Shown here: one piece after another, positions 36,303-43,363 of the stretch | How positions within the stretch are numbered: the first letter of the stretch is position 1 | How the letters are laid out: each line of letters opens with the position of its first letter | DNA from: Crocinitomix sp. | Lineage (GTDB): Bacteria > Bacteroidota > Bacteroidia > Flavobacteriales_D > Crocinitomicaceae | Assembly (NCBI GenBank): GCA_013138735.1 | Contig: WTCE01000032.1 | Coordinates: 1 to 64,000 of the forward strand | Length of the DNA stretch: 64,000 nt | Direction of reading: 5' to 3' | Notes under the pieces: model-generated | The model's database searches: none | What the model was told of the DNA's origin: nothing | The model's input: only the letters and a program-made list of their open reading frames with translations | Program-made: the position numbers and the translations under genes

Positions 36303-36886
36303 ATCATTGTTTTTCTGTAAACCTCCAATTTATCCGCCAGGGTTTTAGTGGCTAAGTGCAATCTCGATTTTACTGTTCCCGTATTTATTTCTAATGTTTC
36401 ACCAATTTCGTTGAGCGACAGGCCTTCAAAATGCCGTAACATAAATACTTCTCTATGCTTTTCTCCTAATTTGTTTAATTCAATTTTTAACTGCTCATTA
36501 AAGCTGGCTGCATCCACTCCAACGTCTTGTAGTTTATTGTGGTCTTTCGCATCCACCCCTTCAGGCAAATCATAGCTCGTAGGCTTTCTTATCTCTTGCT
36601 TTTTATATTCATTCTTGCACATATTATTCGCTACTGAAAACAACCATGTTTTAAATGAACGATTGGGGTCAAATGATTCTGGTTTATCAATTATTTTAGT
36701 AAACAAATCGTGTGTAAAATCCTCCGCTTTTATGCGGTCACTCCATAGTTTTCGGTAAAAAAAGTTAATCATGAATGACTCGTATCGATCGTAAATTTGT
36801 TCAAAAGCTTTCTGATCACCCTTTATAAAAAAGCGCATTAAATCCTCGTCATTATATGTTGAATAGTCTTTCTTAAAGAGCTTCAT
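36299..36886 (-). CDS. ECF-family RNA polymerase sigma factor
   Basis: A 195-aa sigma-70 family factor. Region 2 is about residues 20-90 (YDRYESFMINFFYRKL, AEDFTHDLFTKI, FKTWLFSVANNMCKNEYKK). Region 4 is about 130-185 (LGEKHREVFMLRHFEGLSLN, EIGETLEINTGTVKSRLH). It overlaps both the preceding 345-aa gene and the following anti-sigma gene by 4 nt, so the three are strictly coupled. The regulon may include the redox lipoproteins behind it. Confidence 0.94.
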   Translation of the reverse strand: MKLFKKDYSTYNDEDLMRFFIKGDQKAFEQIYDRYESFMINFFYRKLWSDRIKAEDFTHDLFTKIIDKPESFDPNRSFKTWLFSVANNMCKNEYKKQEIRKPTSYDLPEGVDAKDHNKLQDVGVDAASFNEQLKIELNKLGEKHREVFMLRHFEGLSLNEIGETLEINTGTVKSRLHLATKTLADKLEVYRKTMI

Positions 36887-37920
36887 TCAATTTGGTCATA
36901 CGCTTTTAATACTTCCTCAACCTTCTCTTCCTTGCTCACTTTTTTTGCTAATACTATAATGTCTTTCCGCAATGCTAAATCCTTTTCACCATTTGCTATT
37001 TTAATTTTATAGAGTGTTAAAAGCGGTGGTAAAAAATTTGAATACAAACTTTTTTCCGCTCTAGAATTTAGTGTTAGTCCGTTTAAATTTTGTTGGCCAT
37101 CTTTCCAGAATTTCGTCAGTTCCTCTAATTGATTTGGACAATGGTATTGATAATGCAATCCTGTTAAAAAACAAAAGTCTGCCGGTTCGCGAATATAACG
37201 TTGACTTACGGTGGTAGAGATAAAAGCGTCAGCCATTAATGCTGAAAGGGCGGTATTAATAAACATCCTTTCCTGACCTAAGAATTGCACATTGGACATG
37301 CCAATTTTCTTTTGTGCATTCAAGCGATAGGTTTCGTTGACTAAAAAATCAAGATTAACCAAATGAATGTTTCCGCGGACTTTCCCTAAACTCTGCAAAA
37401 CTAATAATGGATAAGCATCTGCCTCTCCACTTAAAAACAAGGTTTTTACTTTTGGATTAGAAGCCAACAGTTTATAATAGTTTAATGTGTTTTTGCTGTA
37501 GGTAGGTTCAATTAATTTTGCAAATTCTTTTTGTTTGATTTTATCGCCCACAAGCGCATAATAGCCAAACATTTCGCGCTCTACCTCACGTTCGTCTGGT
37601 TTTAATTCATAAGCTTTAAAAAGATGTCTTTTTAAGGAAACATCATAATTTCCATTAATGTATTTAACCAAATGGTATTCGTAAGAATTGGGCGCATTGT
37701 CTTCCAATACCTTGACCAAACGGTCTAGTTCTTTTTGCTTATCGTCAGCGATTTTTTTGGTTGAGCTACTTTCATAAGAAGCTCTTTTCTCTAAATAACT
37801 ATCCATCAAATCATACGGAGAGAGACTTGCACCTTGCCCCATAGCACTTTCACCTATCAAAACGATTAGGCAAACCATCACTATTTTCAATATTCTGCTC
37901 ACGCCATTAATTCTATTCAT
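36883..37920 (-). CDS. Exported protein of unknown function, first gene of the sigma operon
   Basis: A 345-aa protein with a signal peptide (about 8-28, MVCLIVLIGESAMGQG). The mature part is helical, with TPR-like stretches at 60-145. A segment around 165-240 looks like an alpha/beta domain (VKTLFLSGEADAYPLLVLQS, GNIHLVNLDFLVNETY). No family was recognised. It overlaps the sigma factor gene by ATGA, suggesting a role in sensing or setting up the same response. Confidence 0.7.
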   Translation of the reverse strand: MNRINGVSRILKIVMVCLIVLIGESAMGQGASLSPYDLMDSYLEKRASYESSSTKKIADDKQKELDRLVKVLEDNAPNSYEYHLVKYINGNYDVSLKRHLFKAYELKPDEREVEREMFGYYALVGDKIKQKEFAKLIEPTYSKNTLNYYKLLASNPKVKTLFLSGEADAYPLLVLQSLGKVRGNIHLVNLDFLVNETYRLNAQKKIGMSNVQFLGQERMFINTALSALMADAFISTTVSQRYIREPADFCFLTGLHYQYHCPNQLEELTKFWKDGQQNLNGLTLNSRAEKSLYSNFLPPLLTLYKIKIANGEKDLALRKDIIVLAKKVSKEEKVEEVLKAYDQIE

Positions 37921-37982
37921 TCAAAATTCAGTACATGTATTTAAAAGAAAGGTTCATTTTATCAATGTCTCCGTACTTTTGT

Positions 37983-38108
37983 ATGTCATTATTCGAATTT
38001 GTTAATTGGTTTGAAGATAAGGTTTTTGAAGGAATTGACAACGAAAGACCCAATAGTTTGATCGAACCATCAAGTAACGGCAATACCAATCAAAACCCAT
38101 TTTCATAA
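37983..38108 (+). CDS. Candidate small protein, 41 aa
   Basis: ATG to TAA encodes MSLFEFVNWFEDKVFEGIDN followed by ERPNSLIEPSSNGNTNQNPF and Ser. The composition is protein-like, with an aromatic amphipathic N-terminal helix. Against it, an exact -7 box TACTTTTG (37974-37981) almost touches the ATG, so transcripts from that box would lack the start. A longer frame from 37935 is possible. Confidence 0.35.
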   Translation: MSLFEFVNWFEDKVFEGIDNERPNSLIEPSSNGNTNQNPFS

Positions 38109-38149
38109 AATTCATTACATTTGAGTATAAACAAACCTTAATCTATCGT

Positions 38150-38572
38150 ATGAAACATTTATTAATTCTTTTTATTGGCCTTAGTACATTGACATTTACA
38201 AGTTGCTCGTCCGGAGCCTCAGAAAAAGTGGCAGACGAATTTCATCAAAAGTTAGATGAAGGAGATACAAAATATATAGTTGATAATTTGGCAGATAGTG
38301 AAAGCGGCGTCTCCGAAGATGAATGGCAAGATTTTTTGGATCTTGTTGTAGGTTGGGGACCTCAAACTGAGAGAACTAAAAAAACGGGCTTTAGTGCCAA
38401 GACCAATAACGGAATCACAACTATGAAATTAAGCTATAGTTTTCAGGTAGAAGAATATGGATTAATCCATGAACGCCTGGTTTTAGTTGATCGTGGTGAA
38501 GGTTATAAAATTATGATTGCTATGATGAATAGTGATGAGAGCGTTGTTGAGAACGGGACTTCGGAGTATTAG
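38150..38572 (+). CDS. Small lipoprotein, DUF4019/DUF4878-like
   Basis: A 140-aa lipoprotein with lipobox FTSC at about 16-19. The mature part (VADEFHQKLDEGDTKYIVDN to GYKIMIAMMNSD) has the helix plus curved-sheet pattern of NTF2-like lipoproteins such as DUF4019. This assignment is by pattern only. It is preceded by the TACTTTTG box at 37974 and followed by a 23-nt tandem repeat. Confidence 0.7.
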   Translation: MKHLLILFIGLSTLTFTSCSSGASEKVADEFHQKLDEGDTKYIVDNLADSESGVSEDEWQDFLDLVVGWGPQTERTKKTGFSAKTNNGITTMKLSYSFQVEEYGLIHERLVLVDRGEGYKIMIAMMNSDESVVENGTSEY

Positions 38573-38585
38573 TTGTTTCTAGATA

Positions 38586-38654
38586 TTAGATCGCTGTGTT
38601 GTTAGTACTTGGACCGCTGCGCTGTTAGTACTTAGATCGCTGCGCTGTTAGATC
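38586..38654. repeat. Three tandem 23-nt repeats
   Basis: Units at 38586-38608, 38609-38631 and 38632-38654 share the core GCTGCGCTGTTAGTAC with one to three differences each. An inverted copy lies at 29908-29935 and a partial one near 17390. Confidence 0.85.
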
Positions 38655-38679
38655 AATTGATTTAGTCTTTAAAAAAAAA

Positions 38680-39285
38680 ATGGTTGTTCGGATTAGTCTC
38701 ATCTTATTCTTTTCATGTTTTATTTTTGCTTGTGAAGAAGATCCGAAGGATGGGTCTTTTGAGGCTGATTCGTCTTTGATTGATGAAAGCCGAGTTTATG
38801 AGCAAGAATCGGAGATAAATCGATCCATTGATACCTATTGGGTAGAAAATCAAATTGATTCTGCCCACATGTATGTTTACAATTCGGAAATAAATAAGAA
38901 TACGGGCCAAAATGGTTATTCTGGTGATGTAGAAATTCTGGATGATAGTATGGTTTTCCACCCCTACGTTTTTACTGATTTGACAAAGGCACTAAACTAC
39001 GCTCAAATTTCGAACCTTCAGCAACGCTTAAAATTCAATACTACTTACGAGGTTATGTATGGAGCTGATTGTTTCAACCCGCATCATGGGGTGGTTATGT
39101 GGAATGAAAAACATGAAATTATTGGCCACATCTCAATTTGCATCATGTGCAGTACTTCCAAATATTTCCCAAAAGCCTTGGGTGAAATTGAAATGGACTA
39201 TTGGGAGGAATTAGCTGCAGAATTAGGTTTGCCATGGCAACGAGAAGAGATTATGGATCTCATAGATTCACGCCCTTGGGAATAG
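38680..39285 (+). CDS. Lipoprotein of unknown function
   Basis: A 201-aa lipoprotein with lipobox IFAC at about 15-18, then an acidic linker. The C-terminal half (MYGADCFNPHHGVVMWNEKH, IGHISICIMC) has three Cys and a His pair that could bind metal or form disulfides. No family was recognised. It is the last ordinary gene before the repeat-bounded island. Confidence 0.7.
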   Translation: MVVRISLILFFSCFIFACEEDPKDGSFEADSSLIDESRVYEQESEINRSIDTYWVENQIDSAHMYVYNSEINKNTGQNGYSGDVEILDDSMVFHPYVFTDLTKALNYAQISNLQQRLKFNTTYEVMYGADCFNPHHGVVMWNEKHEIIGHISICIMCSTSKYFPKALGEIEMDYWEELAAELGLPWQREEIMDLIDSRPWE

Positions 39286-39367
39286 AAATTAAATATTGTT
39301 GATATTGCGCGCTTAGACCATATTTTGGCATGCTCAGGGCAGCGTATTAATGATTGAACATTGTGAA

Positions 39368-39481
39368 TTGACAATTGCCTCTGCTGTTACTGTAATTTCC
39401 TTTTTTTGATTCTCGATATTGGCTTTTATATTTTACAAAATCACCAATTTCTGCGAATAAGCGATTTCATCCTCTATAACG
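39368..39481. repeat. Island repeat A: degenerate copy of the 3' end of the OmpA-like gene
   Basis: From TTGACAATT through GTAATTTCC and TCGATATTGGCTTTTA this matches the 3' end of the gene at 45485 (plus strand as written). It then shares about 50 nt more (CAAAATCACCAATTTCTGCG, CATCCTCTATAACG) with copy B only. It has more differences than B and C, and an in-frame stop where B is open. It marks the left side of the accessory island. Confidence 0.85.
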
Positions 39482-39553
39482 TTTGAATAAATATAAGCAT
39501 TTATGCTGTCGGCGCGTAGCGCTGATATTTATTTTGTGTTATCTGCTTTTTTC

Positions 39554-40366
39554 TTAAAATAACCGTGGGTCGTTTTCAAGTTTCGTCATTAGTTCGTAAA
39601 AAAACTGAGTATACTTTTCTTTTTCAATATATGGGTGATTCGCTAAGTCCGACCATAGCCGATTTTCAAATTCTTTTTTATACAACTGTATAATGTGACT
39701 TTTTATTTTGTAGCGATCGCTTAAATCAGCAATTAACATTGTACTATAATTCTGCTCTAAATTGATGTAGGTTTCTTTCCAATCTTTGTCAGTCTTTTTA
39801 TAGACCTCAAAATTTGGATCAATAAATGTATTAAAGGTATACCAAGCGGCGCTGCTATACAATGAAGGAAAAATTAGATTTAAAATAAGGGATGCGCCAC
39901 ATTTCAGAAATTTTTCATTGGAATAGTTTTCAATTTCCGTTTTGTAAACCTTTTTAGCTAGATATATAATGTCCAGTCTATTTCTTCTGAACTCTTTTAA
40001 GCGTGTATTAAATTTGTTTCTATAATTTACCTCCAATTGCATTACTTTTGATTTCCATATTTCTTTATTGGCTTTTTCTGTCTTTTTCCGTTCATAAGAA
40101 GAATATTTGAATGTGGCAATAGAATAGGATTCTTCTATCCATTCTCCTTCCCAAATGTCCATATCTGTTGATGAAATAATTTCCACAAAAATTTTCTTTC
40201 CAATGGAGCTTTTCATTAAGGTTATTGCGCTCGAATCGGTGGAAATATGGATTTCGTAATAAAAATCGTCATCATGCTGCTGTGGAACTACGTCGAGTAC
40301 ATATGAGGTATCATCTATTTTTTCAAATGAAACTAAACGATCTGGTATAAGGTCTGATTCTATCAT
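39554..40366 (-). CDS. Unknown protein encoded behind the XRE regulator
   Basis: A 270-aa protein with no signal peptide. The N-terminal third is beta-rich (YVLDVVPQQHDDDFYYEIHI, IFVEIISSTDMDIWEGEW). The middle is basic and helical (NKFNTRLKEFRRNRLDIIYL), followed by a hydrophobic stretch (GASLILNLIFPSLYSSAAWY, about 158-177) that may be a hairpin or membrane-inserting segment. It ends in helices. No family was recognised. It starts 26 nt after the XRE gene and is probably controlled by it, in the manner of an effector with its regulator. Confidence 0.65.
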   Translation of the reverse strand: MIESDLIPDRLVSFEKIDDTSYVLDVVPQQHDDDFYYEIHISTDSSAITLMKSSIGKKIFVEIISSTDMDIWEGEWIEESYSIATFKYSSYERKKTEKANKEIWKSKVMQLEVNYRNKFNTRLKEFRRNRLDIIYLAKKVYKTEIENYSNEKFLKCGASLILNLIFPSLYSSAAWYTFNTFIDPNFEVYKKTDKDWKETYINLEQNYSTMLIADLSDRYKIKSHIIQLYKKEFENRLWSDLANHPYIEKEKYTQFFYELMTKLENDPRLF

Positions 40367-40392
40367 TGAAATGAGGCTTGAAGGACTCTTAT

Positions 40393-40614
40393 TTACTTTG
40401 TAAACTCAAAAAACTCCAAAACCTCACATCCAATTCCGTCAGCAATTTTCAACAAAGTCAGTGCAGAAGGATTTTGCCTACCATTTTCAATTGATGATAA
40501 ATAAGAATCTTCCATTTCAATTTTGACACATAAGTCAAGTTGTGTCATTCCTTTACTCTTTCTGATCTTAGAAACGTTGGTTCCAAGCTTTTTCAGGAAT
40601 GTGTTTTCGGTCAT
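40393..40614 (-). CDS. XRE-family (Cro/C1-type) transcription regulator
   Basis: A 73-aa single-domain HTH protein starting MTENTFLKKLG. The HTH runs from about 12 to 65 (NVSKIRKSKGMTQLDLCVKI, YLSSIENGRQNPSALTLLKI). The open frame extends to 40662, but that start lies inside a perfect palindrome likely to be its operator, so the ATG at 40614 is chosen. It is followed after 26 nt by the 270-aa gene. Confidence 0.88.
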   Translation of the reverse strand: MTENTFLKKLGTNVSKIRKSKGMTQLDLCVKIEMEDSYLSSIENGRQNPSALTLLKIADGIGCEVLEFFEFTK

Positions 40615-40645
40615 ATGCCGAAATTCAGAAAATAAAAGGGCTATC

Positions 40646-40667
40646 AACTTATGATATATCATAAGTT
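40646..40667. promoter_or_regulatory. 22-nt perfect palindrome, likely operator of the XRE regulator
   Basis: Half-site AACTTATGATA is followed directly by its reverse complement. It lies 32 nt upstream of the XRE start and just before a plus-strand TAAATTTG -7 box near 40673, so binding would repress both the XRE operon and the divergent 66-aa ORF. Confidence 0.75.
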
Positions 40668-40713
40668 TTGTTTAAATTTGATCTGACCCCAATCATTATT
40701 ATATGAAACAAAA

Positions 40714-40914
40714 ATGGAATCATCAGAATTTACTGACGGAATGGAGTTTGATTACTTAATGAGAGTAATTAAAGAAAATCATGAATTAAAGCAGGTTAAT
40801 ATTGAAGTGTTGCGGTTCTTTTTGTCGGAAGAGCCACAAACAGAGGAAATGAAAAATCATTGTATCGAGCAATTGAAGCGAGTGCTTTATACTCCAGATA
40901 TTTTGTTGTATTGA
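40714..40914 (+). CDS. Small acidic protein divergent from the XRE gene
   Basis: A 66-aa protein without signal or membrane segment. It is mostly helical and acidic (FDYLMRVIKENHELKQVNIE, EEPQTEEMKNHCIEQL). The ATG follows a possible promoter overlapping the palindrome. It converges on the caspase gene with a 49-nt gap. Function unknown; an inhibitor or antitoxin-like role is only a guess from position. Confidence 0.55.
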   Translation: MESSEFTDGMEFDYLMRVIKENHELKQVNIEVLRFFLSEEPQTEEMKNHCIEQLKRVLYTPDILLY

Positions 40915-40963
40915 AAGAAGTTAAAAATTGTTCTCGCAGAGAACTTAAAATTAGCGAAGCAGA

Positions 40964-42700
40964 TTATTCGGTTGAATTTTGACTTTGAATTGTCAGGTTA
41001 TATTTTGTAATATTTTCGTACCCCAAAATTCCAAATTCTAAACCACAATCGTCAGGATCGTAATTTATGAGAATCGAATACATAATGTTTTCTCCATTAC
41101 TATCCATGTCCAATATTTGGTGTTGAATATTTAAGTGCCAAGATCTCCCAGACCAATACCTTTCTGTGAGTATATTGTCGACTTCCCAACCACTCAAATA
41201 ACCGCTGTTAGATTCATCTTTTCCATATATCGAAGATATTTGTCCCACCATATTCGAAAGGTCTTCAATTTGAAAATTTCTTTTTTTTAGGAAAAAATTC
41301 GTATTTATTGATTCATCTTCTTTTGAATGCCTTATTTTAAATTCAACAGTATCGAAAAAACCAAATTCATTATGTGGCAGTTGCATTCTGTAGTTTTTAA
41401 TGACTGCATTTTCATGCTCTTCTTGATCAATAAATTCAGAAATTTCTCTTAATGTATCATAATCATTTTTTAGAAGCTCAAGAATAGTCTTTTTAATTAC
41501 TTTTTTTGTTGGTTTATATTTTATTGTAAACTGCAGTTGTTTTTTAGGCTCTATCAAATATTTTAGCCAAAAACTAGTGTCATCAAAAATCCACCCTGAA
41601 AAACATTCATCTGCATAGTTCTTTGTCTTTCCCTTAGCTATTTTCTTTATTTTTCCATGCTCTCTAAAAGATGAATTCCTTTCGTCATCATAGAGCCCTT
41701 CTCCGAGTTGTAAAAGAAGGTCATTTGAAAAAATGATAACATCTTCGGCATTGTTAGTTGAAGTATAGAGTATATATTCTCTTTCCCCGTTTTTATATAA
41801 TTTATACTCTAAACCTGAAAAGATATTGAATAAATTACAATCATTCTTTATGTAAACTTCAATTACCCCCATTTCTACATCTTCTTTGGCTATTGACAAA
41901 CCACTTTCCGAAATTTTTGTCATACTCCAAATATCGAGATTCAAGTTATTCAAAATTTGGTCTTTATCATTATACATAACAGATTCGCAAAACGTCGCAA
42001 TCGAAAAGTATTTGTTATCATTAAAGTGAAAATCTCCAATTAATGAAGTTGATTCCCATGGAACTTGTTCTTTATTGGATAGGTTAATAACTGTAGATCG
42101 AACATTCTGTAAAACTTGTATAATACTTGATGTAGGAGAAAGAATTTCCTTTAATAACACAGAAGTATATAAACCATTTTCTCCATCTCCATCCGAAGCT
42201 GTTTTATCTGGTGCTGTGGAGTAAGCGATTAAAGTTCCGTATGGAGCGCTCATGTATGAAAGTCCCTGCCTGGAAGGAGACCTAGTCCAAGAACGTTTGA
42301 AAGGATTATTTCTACAAGCATCTAGAATGACAAAGTTTGTTTCATTCAAAGCACCCTCCATTATTGAAAGTATCATATTAGCATTGATGCAATCATACTC
42401 GACTTGTTTTTCAGTTAGAGGGTTAGCATCCTTTGGAATTAGGTAATTGACACCGTCTACTTGCATCCCGTGACCTGCGAAATAGAAAAGACCAATTTTG
42501 TATTGATTTAAGTCTTTACCAAATTGATTAATTGATTGTTTAAATTCTCTATAAGATAAGTCTGTTAATTTGATAACGGTAAAACCTAATTTAGACAACA
42601 CATCACTCATGGAGTGAACATCATTGACAGGGTTTTTTAATTTACTCGCGTAATCATAATCAGAAACTCCAATAAGTAAAGCTAATCTTTTGTCTTCCAT
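40964..42700 (-). CDS. Caspase-like (peptidase C14) protein with uncharacterised C-terminal region
   Basis: A 578-aa cytoplasmic protein. Residues 1-235 are a caspase p20-like peptidase: start RLALLIGVSDYDYASKLKNP, catalytic His77 in FYFAGHGMQ, catalytic Cys129 in VILDACRNNPF, and the substrate-side segment GTLIAYSTAPDKTASDGDGE. The remaining 340 residues have no recognised domain; they are beta-rich and polar, with many aromatic residues. Bacterial caspase-like proteins often act as proteases in cell-death or anti-phage systems, fused or paired with a sensor. Here the C-terminus could be that sensor. The gene ends the module between repeats A and B. Confidence 0.88.
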   Translation of the reverse strand: MEDKRLALLIGVSDYDYASKLKNPVNDVHSMSDVLSKLGFTVIKLTDLSYREFKQSINQFGKDLNQYKIGLFYFAGHGMQVDGVNYLIPKDANPLTEKQVEYDCINANMILSIMEGALNETNFVILDACRNNPFKRSWTRSPSRQGLSYMSAPYGTLIAYSTAPDKTASDGDGENGLYTSVLLKEILSPTSSIIQVLQNVRSTVINLSNKEQVPWESTSLIGDFHFNDNKYFSIATFCESVMYNDKDQILNNLNLDIWSMTKISESGLSIAKEDVEMGVIEVYIKNDCNLFNIFSGLEYKLYKNGEREYILYTSTNNAEDVIIFSNDLLLQLGEGLYDDERNSSFREHGKIKKIAKGKTKNYADECFSGWIFDDTSFWLKYLIEPKKQLQFTIKYKPTKKVIKKTILELLKNDYDTLREISEFIDQEEHENAVIKNYRMQLPHNEFGFFDTVEFKIRHSKEDESINTNFFLKKRNFQIEDLSNMVGQISSIYGKDESNSGYLSGWEVDNILTERYWSGRSWHLNIQHQILDMDSNGENIMYSILINYDPDDCGLEFGILGYENITKYNLTIQSQNSTE

Positions 42701-42733
42701 TATAAGTTTTGGGTTAAATCGTCAATTGCAGAT

Positions 42734-43053
42734 AACAACCGAATAAAAGCAACCTCCATTTGTAAACGTTTGTAAATGCTTGTTCCGGGTTAATTAATAG
42801 CTACTAAAGATACATAAATATGGCGTATTAATTGACTTCCTCAGATTAAAAATTTCGATTGATTCTAGGTTGAAGTCGATAAGAATAACGGACTTACAAA
42901 GCCCATAGCAATTGCTTTTTGCCCCATTGACAATTACGCATTACTCCTTAACCTCAGCCGTAACAGTAATTTCCTTTTTTTGATTTTCGATATTGGCTTT
43001 TATATTATACAAAATCACCAATTTCTGCGAATAAACGATTTCATCCTCTATAA
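42734..43053. repeat. Island repeat B: duplicate of the OmpA-like gene 3' end
   Basis: Positions 42734-43002 match 45277-45546 almost throughout, in direct orientation (TAACAACCGAATAAAAGC, GATTCTAGGTTGAAGTCGAT, CCCATTGACAATTACGC). From 43003 to 43053 it matches copy A instead. On the minus strand it encodes YSQKLVILYNIKANIENQKK followed by EITVTAEVKE and a stop, the same last 19 residues as the OmpA-like protein. Confidence 0.92.
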
Positions 43054-43220
43054 CGGTTAGTATATGGACAGTAGGGCAGTAGAAAGCACTAAAATTTCAA
43101 ACTACCACTTAGCCAAGTTAAACATTTTTATATTTAATTTTCTTTTTAATATCATAAATTTTAGCTTGGTGGACTTTATTAAAAGCACCAAACCTTGATT
43201 AAACTCTAAACGCCCTATTG

Positions 43221-43350
43221 GCTATATACAGTGTTACCAACTGGCTTTTTTTCGTTCTGTTTGTAGCGTTGGCAAAGGCATACTCTTTGACAAGTTTTGT
43301 CTCGTGCGGTTGGCTTTTCGAGCGACTTGGCAATGTGTATGACTTTATGT
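43221..43350. repeat. Left GTTGGC-rich end of the HEPN gene cassette
   Basis: GTTACCAAC at 43233-43241 is followed by repeated GTTGGC/CTTGGC words (GCGTTGGCAAAGG, CGGTTGGCTTTTCG, GACTTGGCAATG, TGTTGGCTTTTC). The stretch 43054-43363 contains no gene. Confidence 0.7.
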
Positions 43351-43363
43351 GTTGGCTTTTCAT

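Noticed and set aside
39487-39532. Imperfect hairpin ATAAATAT...ATATTTAT as a terminator or attC site
   Set aside because: Stem is weak and AT-rich outside, without a T run on the minus strand and without recognisable core sites.
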